From positions 104,540 to 168,539 of the forward strand of contig JAGYIP010000003.1 in the NCBI GenBank assembly GCA_018402635.1: DNA of 64,000 bases. The letters are read 5' to 3'. The translations under genes were made by a program, and so were the position numbers. The notes beneath the pieces are model-generated. The model was not told where the DNA came from, did no database searches, and saw only the letters and a program-made list of their open reading frames with translations. This stretch comes from Burkholderiaceae bacterium (GTDB lineage: Bacteria; Pseudomonadota; Gammaproteobacteria; Burkholderiales; Burkholderiaceae_A). Below, in pieces: positions 53,840-64,000 of the stretch (positions are counted from its first letter, which is position 1; each line of letters starts with the position of its first letter).

Positions 53840-54329
53840 ATGAACCGAGTCAAACTGCATCTTGTCACCAGCCAGCAGCCGGCTGTGCTTATTCGTCTTG
53901 CACGTTTTTTAAATGCTCACGGTGTGGGCTTTGAGGCGGGCGCAACATTTATTAAGTTTCCTCGGGGCGAAGAGTCAGCCGACGCCTTGCTGGGTCCGTT
54001 GAAAGCGGTAGGTTTCAAGCCGGTACCCGTAATTGATGACTTCATGCCCGAAACGGACGCCAACTTCGAAGAGGGTGTGAAGGAGTTGCTTGCCCAAGAG
54101 GCTCAGGCACGGGCCGCGGCAAGCTGCGGACATGACCATGCGGCTGGCGAGGCCTGCGGCCACGACCACGATCATGCGCACAGTCACGATCATGGCGATG
54201 GGCATGCGCACAGCCACAGTCACGATCATTCCCACGACCACGATCATTCGCATAGTCACGACCATGGCGATGGCCATACGCACGACCACGATCACGGCGA
54301 CGGTCACTCCCACAAACACGATCACAAGC

Positions 54330-54340
<11 letters not shown>
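53840..54340 (+). CDS. Histidine-rich protein upstream of uvrA
   Basis: 166 residues. The first 90 form a compact-looking domain (VKLHLVTSQQPAVLIRLARFLNAHG, FIKFPRGEESADALLGPLKAVGFKPVPV). The last 60 are almost only His, Asp, Gly and Ser (HDHDH, HSHDHGDGH units), with two CGHDH elements at the start; such tails bind Ni, Zn or Co in chaperones and transporters. I do not recognise the N-terminal domain. Its stop codon lies 11 bp inside uvrA, so the two are translationally coupled. Confidence 0.7.
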
Positions 54341-60081
<5,741 letters not shown>

Positions 60082-60118
60082 AAGAAAAAACGGACTGGGG
60101 GCTAGGCAACCCTAAGCG

Positions 60119-60520
60119 TTACCAGAGCCTTTGAATGGCGAATGACTGAAAGGCTGCGTCCGACGTTACAAGCATGTGGCCTTCAAGTGCGGCCTGGCTA
60201 GCCAGCATGCGATCGAATGGGTCGCGATGGTTCGATTCCAGTGCGCCCGCATGCAAGGCATGTTGGTAGGTGATGGGTAGGTGTTGAAAACCCTCCTCGT
60301 TCACCATGGCATCGAAGGACTGAAGAATGGCCTTTGCCTGATCAAGCTTGCCGAGCCGTGCCTTGGTGGAAAGCTCCCAGGCCGATGCCGCGCTCACCCA
60401 CACGGCATGCTCTTCATTCATCAGAGCGTCTCGAGCGGTGCGACTAAGCTTCGGGTCGTCGGTAAGCCACCAGAGCAGAACATGCGTGTCGAGCAGCAGG
60501 TTCAAAGCCCCTCCTCCCAT
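60119..60520 (-). CDS. PIN-domain toxin (VapC-like)
   Basis: 133 residues. PIN acidic residues: LLLDTHVLLWWL (first Asp), SAASAWELSTKARLGKL (Glu), and NHRDPFDRMLASQAALEGHMLVTSDAAF (two Asp). This is the subgroup paired with Phd-type antitoxins, an RNase of tRNA or rRNA. The antitoxin gene overlaps its 5' end by 19 bp. The true start may be the internal TTG before NLLLDTH. Stands between uvrA and maf. Confidence 0.92.
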   Translation of the reverse strand: MGGGALNLLLDTHVLLWWLTDDPKLSRTARDALMNEEHAVWVSAASAWELSTKARLGKLDQAKAILQSFDAMVNEEGFQHLPITYQHALHAGALESNHRDPFDRMLASQAALEGHMLVTSDAAFQSFAIQRLW

Positions 60521-60744
60521 GGCTTAAGCTGCTCTTCAGGCAAAGGATCAAGGAAGTCATCAGGGACTGAAAGCCGGCCCTTCCAACGTCCGGGCTCCCG
60601 CCGGTTTGAAACCTTCTCAAGGGGAACCAGACGCGCGTAAGGTGTGCCAGCCTTTGCCAGAATAATTTCACGGCCCGCATGGGCCTGATCGAGGAGTTTG
60701 GAGAAATGTGTTTTGGCCTCGTGAACGTTAACGATGATTGGCAT
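60502..60744 (-). CDS. Phd/YefM-family antitoxin of the PIN toxin
   Basis: 80 residues: MPIIVNVHEAKTHFSKLLDQAHAGREIILAKAGTPYARLVPL is the Phd/YefM DNA-binding fold; the C-terminus GRLSVPDDFLDPLPEEQL binds the PIN active site in relatives. Upstream, ACTAAGTC occurs twice (60771-60778, 60784-60791) in the 53-bp gap shared with the divergent maf gene, possible operator half-sites. Confidence 0.9.
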   Translation of the reverse strand: MPIIVNVHEAKTHFSKLLDQAHAGREIILAKAGTPYARLVPLEKVSNRREPGRWKGRLSVPDDFLDPLPEEQLKPWEEGL

Positions 60745-60797
60745 GGGAAGCGCTCCTCGCGGTAAGATGGACTAAGTCTATAAACTAAGTCATTTTT

Positions 60798-61578
60798 ATG
60801 CAAACTGTCTACCTTGCCTCTCAGTCGCCGCGGCGACGCCAGCTGCTCGAACAGCTCAGTGCCTCCATGGGGTTTCAGGTGAAGTTACTTGCCCCTCAGC
60901 CCGAGTGAAGATGCGGAGGCGCTTGAGGTGGCTTTTCCGAAGGAGCATCCAAAAGACTATGTTCAGAGGGTGACAGAACTCAAGCTTCAGGCTGGCATTG
61001 CCCGCCTGGGGCAGCGCGATGAGGAGGTTAAAGGCGCGAACGGACTCATCACTGCCACGACCACACCGCAGGCAACAACCGAATGGCCTGCAGTCACTGA
61101 ACCGTCCATCGTCTTAGCCAGCGACACCACGGTGGCCCTTGACGATGAGATTTTAGGTAAGCCCCTTGATGCCGACGATGCCCGGCGCATGTTGAAGCGC
61201 CTGTCGGGGCGAAGCCATTGGGTGCATACGGGTGTTGCCATTGCCTGGCCAGCCATCGGCTCGATGGCGGGTCATGGTAATTTGAAGGCGCAGCAGGTCG
61301 GCGAGACGATGGGGTCAATGAATGATGAGCATGCCACCCGCAACTGGCAGCTCAAGCAGGCGCTCTCGAGCTCCAAGGTGCATTTTACAGACCTTACAGA
61401 TACCTGGATTGACTGGGTCATTCAGACAGGCGAGCCCATGGACAAGGCCGGCGCCTATGCCATTCAGGGGCATGCAGCGAGCATGATTTCTAGGGTTGAA
61501 GGCAGCCCAACGGGCATTATGGGCCTGCCCCTGCATGAGACGGCCGAGCTTCTAAGGCTCGCCTTGGCATCGACTTAA
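60798..61578 (+). CDS. maf: Maf-family nucleoside triphosphate pyrophosphatase (frameshift)
   Basis: Hydrolyses dTTP/UTP and modified nucleotides to monophosphates. MQTVYLASQSPRRRQLLEQL is the N-terminal motif; the frame is lost near 60888 and resumes as PLSPSEDAEALEV...VQRVTELKLQ, IVLASDTTVALDDEILGKPLD (catalytic Asp) and GAYAIQGHAASMISRVEGS. An insert of about 40 residues follows HTGVAIA, making it longer than the usual 200. 781 nt is one base off frame. In Burkholderiales maf is normally beside rng; here a PIN module separates them. Confidence 0.88.
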
Positions 61579-61581
61579 GCC

Positions 61582-62136
61582 CTAAAGGTCTCTGTAGGCG
61601 TCGTCATCGGCCTGCGTTTCCCAGTCAGTTAGGGTGCCCTCTAAGCTTTCAGCAGAAGCCCAGTCGCTGGGGTGAGCTTTAGGTAAACGAATCACCGGTC
61701 TTTTGATAAGGCGAGGACGAAAGTGATCTAGAAACTCAGCAGGCGTGTAGATTAACCGACCCTTAGGAGGCTGCTCGAGAAGTAACTTATCTCCTGTAAC
61801 CAAGATGGCTTTGGGCTCACTCTCAAGCAAGCTCCATAGATGAGCGTCGCCCTTATCGGGAGGCATATAAGAGGAGGGAGAAGGCTCTCGCCAGATGGAA
61901 TTCGCAACGAGCTCGGTAAGAAAATGCTCCTGCTCTTGCGCTGTGAGCTTATGCAGTTTCGAGAGCTTGGGTCTGGCGAGGACGTCTTTGTATTCCGATA
62001 CCAATGCTGGAGAAAGTAAAAAAGGCAAGGAGCCTTCCACCATGGCATCGACAAGATAAACGGTCGGGCTATGCGGATCTTGCGTTAACAGGCCTGCAAC
62101 AAGTACGTTGGTATCAACGATACACAGCGGCAACAT
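61582..62136 (-). CDS. PIN-domain toxin of the COG1569 type
   Basis: 184 residues. Acidic residues typical of PIN nucleases: CIVDTNVLVAGLL (Asp), SPALVSEYKDVLARPKL (Glu), PPDKGDAHLWSLLESEPKAILVTGDKLLLEQ (Asp pair). The C-terminal 40 residues (after TPAEFLDHF) are an extension. It follows its antitoxin gene by 3 bp and is convergent with maf, with stops 3 bp apart. Confidence 0.88.
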   Translation of the reverse strand: MLPLCIVDTNVLVAGLLTQDPHSPTVYLVDAMVEGSLPFLLSPALVSEYKDVLARPKLSKLHKLTAQEQEHFLTELVANSIWREPSPSSYMPPDKGDAHLWSLLESEPKAILVTGDKLLLEQPPKGRLIYTPAEFLDHFRPRLIKRPVIRLPKAHPSDWASAESLEGTLTDWETQADDDAYRDL

Positions 62137-62139
62137 GAA

Positions 62140-62385
62140 TCATCGAGCCAATCGACCGCGCGAGGCCTTGACCTCCTTCACAGCGAGCTCGGTTGCCTGC
62201 TGCTCTGTCATTTTTGCCGCTCCACGCGCTTTCATAAGAAGGTCGCGCGCACGCGACATAGGTTTCACGCCCCTTAGCTCCAAACCCTCTTCAATAATTT
62301 TGCCAATCGAGCGCCCCTGTCGAGCTGCAGTCTCTTTAAGCGCCTGATGCAAGTCATCTTTTAAAGAAATGGTTAGCCTACCCAC
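62140..62385 (-). CDS. Ribbon-helix-helix antitoxin of the PIN module
   Basis: 81 residues. MGRLTISLKDDLHQALKETAARQGRSIGKIIEEGLELRG is a CopG/RHH-type DNA-binding fold with the strand RLTISL; the Ala/Lys/Glu-rich tail (MTEQQATELAVKEVKASRGR) would cover the toxin. It sits between rng and the PIN toxin gene, so the module is an insertion in the maf-rng neighbourhood. Confidence 0.85.
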   Translation of the reverse strand: MGRLTISLKDDLHQALKETAARQGRSIGKIIEEGLELRGVKPMSRARDLLMKARGAAKMTEQQATELAVKEVKASRGRLAR

Positions 62386-62491
62386 GAGGAACTCCTGTTA
62401 AAAATTAAGGGCGTCGCGTGAACAGCACAATAACACCAAAACACCAAAGTGTCACTTGAAATACGACGGGTAGGATGGGCCTACACCCTGG

Positions 62492-64000
62492 CTACAAAAG
62501 AACAATGTCGTAGCCGCCCGGCGGGTACTGGCCTTCCACCGAAAGACTTATGGGCTTGCCCAACTCATCGATCAGTTGGTTCAAAAAGCTCGCGTCCTCT
62601 TCAAGGAAGCGCTCGATGATGTCAGGCGCAGCAAGCACCTTGAACTCGCTGGGGTTGAACTGGCGGGCCATACGTGAGAGCTCGCGCAGAATTTCATAGC
62701 AGACGGTCTGCGAGGTTTTCACCCGGCCGTCGCCCTCGCACGAGGGGCAGGCATGCAGCATCTGATAGGCAAGGGAGTCGCGGGTGCGCTTGCGTGTAAG
62801 TTCCACAAGGCCAAGCGACGAGAAACCACTGATACGAACACGGACACGGTCATCAAGCAGGGCCTGCTCAAGCTCGTCGTGAACCTGCGTCTGATGACTC
62901 TCGTCGTGCATATCGATAAAGTCAACCAGAATAATGCCGCCCAGGTTACGCAGCCTGAGCTGTCGGGCAATGGCATGGGCCGCCTCAAGATTGGTCTTAA
63001 ACACGGTGTCTTCAAAACTACGCCCGCTAACGTAGCCTCCCGTGTTGACATCAATAATGGTGAGCGCCTCGGTGGGGTCGATAATTAAATAGCCGCCACT
63101 TTTTAAGTCCACCCGTCGCTTTAAGGCACCTTCAATTTCCTGCTCAATGTTGTGAAGCTCAAAGAGCGGCCGCTCGCCCGTGAAGTTTTCAATGCGCTCC
63201 ATCACCTCGGGCATGTACTGCGAAGCAAATTGTTTGAGGCCATCAACTTTGTAGGGATCTTCCACCAGCACGCGAATGGTTTTGTCGCCCACCCAATCAC
63301 GCAGCACCCGTTGCGCAAGGTTAAGTTCTGTGTAGAGCGTTGTGCCGGGCGCGGCTCCGTTGCTACCTGCACGAATGGCTTCCCATCGCTGCTTCAAGTA
63401 ACGAATGTCGTTGGCAATGGCCTCGTCCGTGGCGTCTTCGGCCTGGGTGCGCGCAATGAACTGGCCATGCTCCTGCGGATCGAGAAGGCCCACAATACGC
63501 GCGCGCAGATGCTCCCGCGCCTCATGCTCTTCAATGCGCTGGCTAATGCCCACACGGGGGCCTGGAAGGGGCTCTCCGTTTTCATCAAAGGCGGGTCTGG
63601 CGTCGTACGGCATGTAGACCAGCAGTCGGCCGGCGATGGAGAGCTGGGTGCTTAGCCGAGCCCCCTTGCTTCCAATGGGATCCTTTAAGAACCTGAACCA
63701 GCAGTTGCTGACCCTCGTAAAGAACCTTCTCGATGGGGCGCGCCGTGTCGATGTAATGGCCTTGTGCATCATGCCGGGCCTGCCAGACATCAGCAATGTG
63801 CAGAAACCCCGTGCGTGCGAAACCCGCATCAATAAAGGCGGCCTGCATGCCCGGAAGAATGCGAGAGACACGGCCCATAACAATGTTGCCCACCAGGCCT
63901 CGCTGGGAGGTTCGCTCCACTTCAATTTCTTGCACAACGCCCTGAATGAGTCGCACGGCACGCGACTCAAAGGGCTTGGCCTGAAGGAAAATTTCTTCGC
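62492..64000 (-). CDS. rng: Ribonuclease G (frameshift; 5' end outside the window)
   Basis: RNase E/G family endonuclease for 16S rRNA 5' maturation and mRNA decay. At the window edge EEIFLQAKPFESRAVRLIQG starts the protein, a few codons after the presumed start. The S1 domain is VERTSQRGLVGNIVMGRVSRILPGMQAAFIDAG; catalytic site DPTEALTIIDVNTGGYVS...TNLEAAHAIARQLRLRNLGGIILVDFIDM; zinc link CPSCEGDGRV. The frame changes near 63680 (one A too many in VQVLKDPIGSKGARLST). The frame-broken product is otherwise the full family length. Confidence 0.93.
   Translation of the reverse strand, partial: AKKFSFRPSPLSRVPCDSFRALCKKLKWSEPPSEAWWATLLWAVSLAFFRACRPPLLMRVSHARGFCTLLMSGRPGMMHKAITSTRRAPSRRFFTRVSNCWFRFLKDPIGSKGARLSTQLSIAGRLLVYMPYDARPAFDENGEPLPGPRVGISQRIEEHEAREHLRARIVGLLDPQEHGQFIARTQAEDATDEAIANDIRYLKQRWEAIRAGSNGAAPGTTLYTELNLAQRVLRDWVGDKTIRVLVEDPYKVDGLKQFASQYMPEVMERIENFTGERPLFELHNIEQEIEGALKRRVDLKSGGYLIIDPTEALTIIDVNTGGYVSGRSFEDTVFKTNLEAAHAIARQLRLRNLGGIILVDFIDMHDESHQTQVHDELEQALLDDRVRVRISGFSSLGLVELTRKRTRDSLAYQMLHACPSCEGDGRVKTSQTVCYEILRELSRMARQFNPSEFKVLAAPDIIERFLEEDASFLNQLIDELGKPISLSVEGQYPPGGYDIVLL

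Noticed and set aside
54090..54329. N-terminal extension of the uvrA frame (Thr/Met/Ile-rich)
   Set aside because: It is the His-rich gene read in the wrong frame; UvrA homology begins at 54330.

Overview
The window is a chromosomal segment of a betaproteobacterium, most likely order Burkholderiales. Support comes from the serC-pheA-hisC-tyrA-aroA/cmk-rpsA-ihfB-lapB gene order, the AroA-Cmk fusion, and a tmRNA with tag ANDERFALAA. I cannot name a genus. The sequence carries many single-base frameshifts in genes that should be essential (murJ, ubiA, lapB, polA, rng and others). They look like uncorrected sequencing indels rather than gene decay, so frameshifted housekeeping genes are given here as one CDS each.

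Layout. 1-5.5 kb: rlmL (cut by the window edge), yggS, rpsT, murJ, proC and ubiA. 5.6-19 kb: a long minus-strand block read in the order gyrA, AEC transporter, serC, pheA, hisC, tyrA, aroA-cmk, rpsA, ihfB, lapB, comEA. It combines aromatic amino acid synthesis with translation, nucleoid and envelope-control genes. 19.1-21.2 kb: a short-chain dehydrogenase and an overlapping pair of cyclic-nucleotide-binding-fold proteins without a DNA-binding domain. 21.4-21.8 kb: ssrA with its terminator. 21.8-28.3 kb: an accessory island abutting the 3' end of ssrA. It holds a broken regulator, a frameshifted Fic protein, a YefM/RelE-like pair, HipBA, PrlF-YhaV, a helicase tail and a zinc-ribbon protein, with palindromic operators. 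No integrase was seen.

28.4-33.5 kb: a Na/Pi cotransporter, two glutathione transferases, a ketopantoate-reductase-like enzyme and trhO. 33.5-43.7 kb: a complete-looking minus-strand Tad (Flp pilus) operon (flp, TadG-like, TadE/F-like, two unassigned proteins, cpaB, cpaC, FHA-tadA, tadB, tadC, TadE-like), with no tadZ, tadD or prepilin peptidase. 43.8-48.2 kb: a ZIP metal transporter, PhoX and a dienelactone hydrolase. 48.4-53 kb: polA and glnS. 53.1-54.3 kb: a DinJ/RelE module and a His-rich protein whose stop overlaps the start of a double-length UvrA (four ABC ATPase domains). 60-64 kb: a Phd/PIN pair, maf, a second PIN module and rng (cut by the window edge).

Themes that tie the window together: toxin-antitoxin modules both cluster beside ssrA and sit between housekeeping genes; short tandem repeats of different unit length (7, 9, 13, 16 and 19 bp) occupy intergenic gaps; and two proteins carry unusual histidine-rich tracts.
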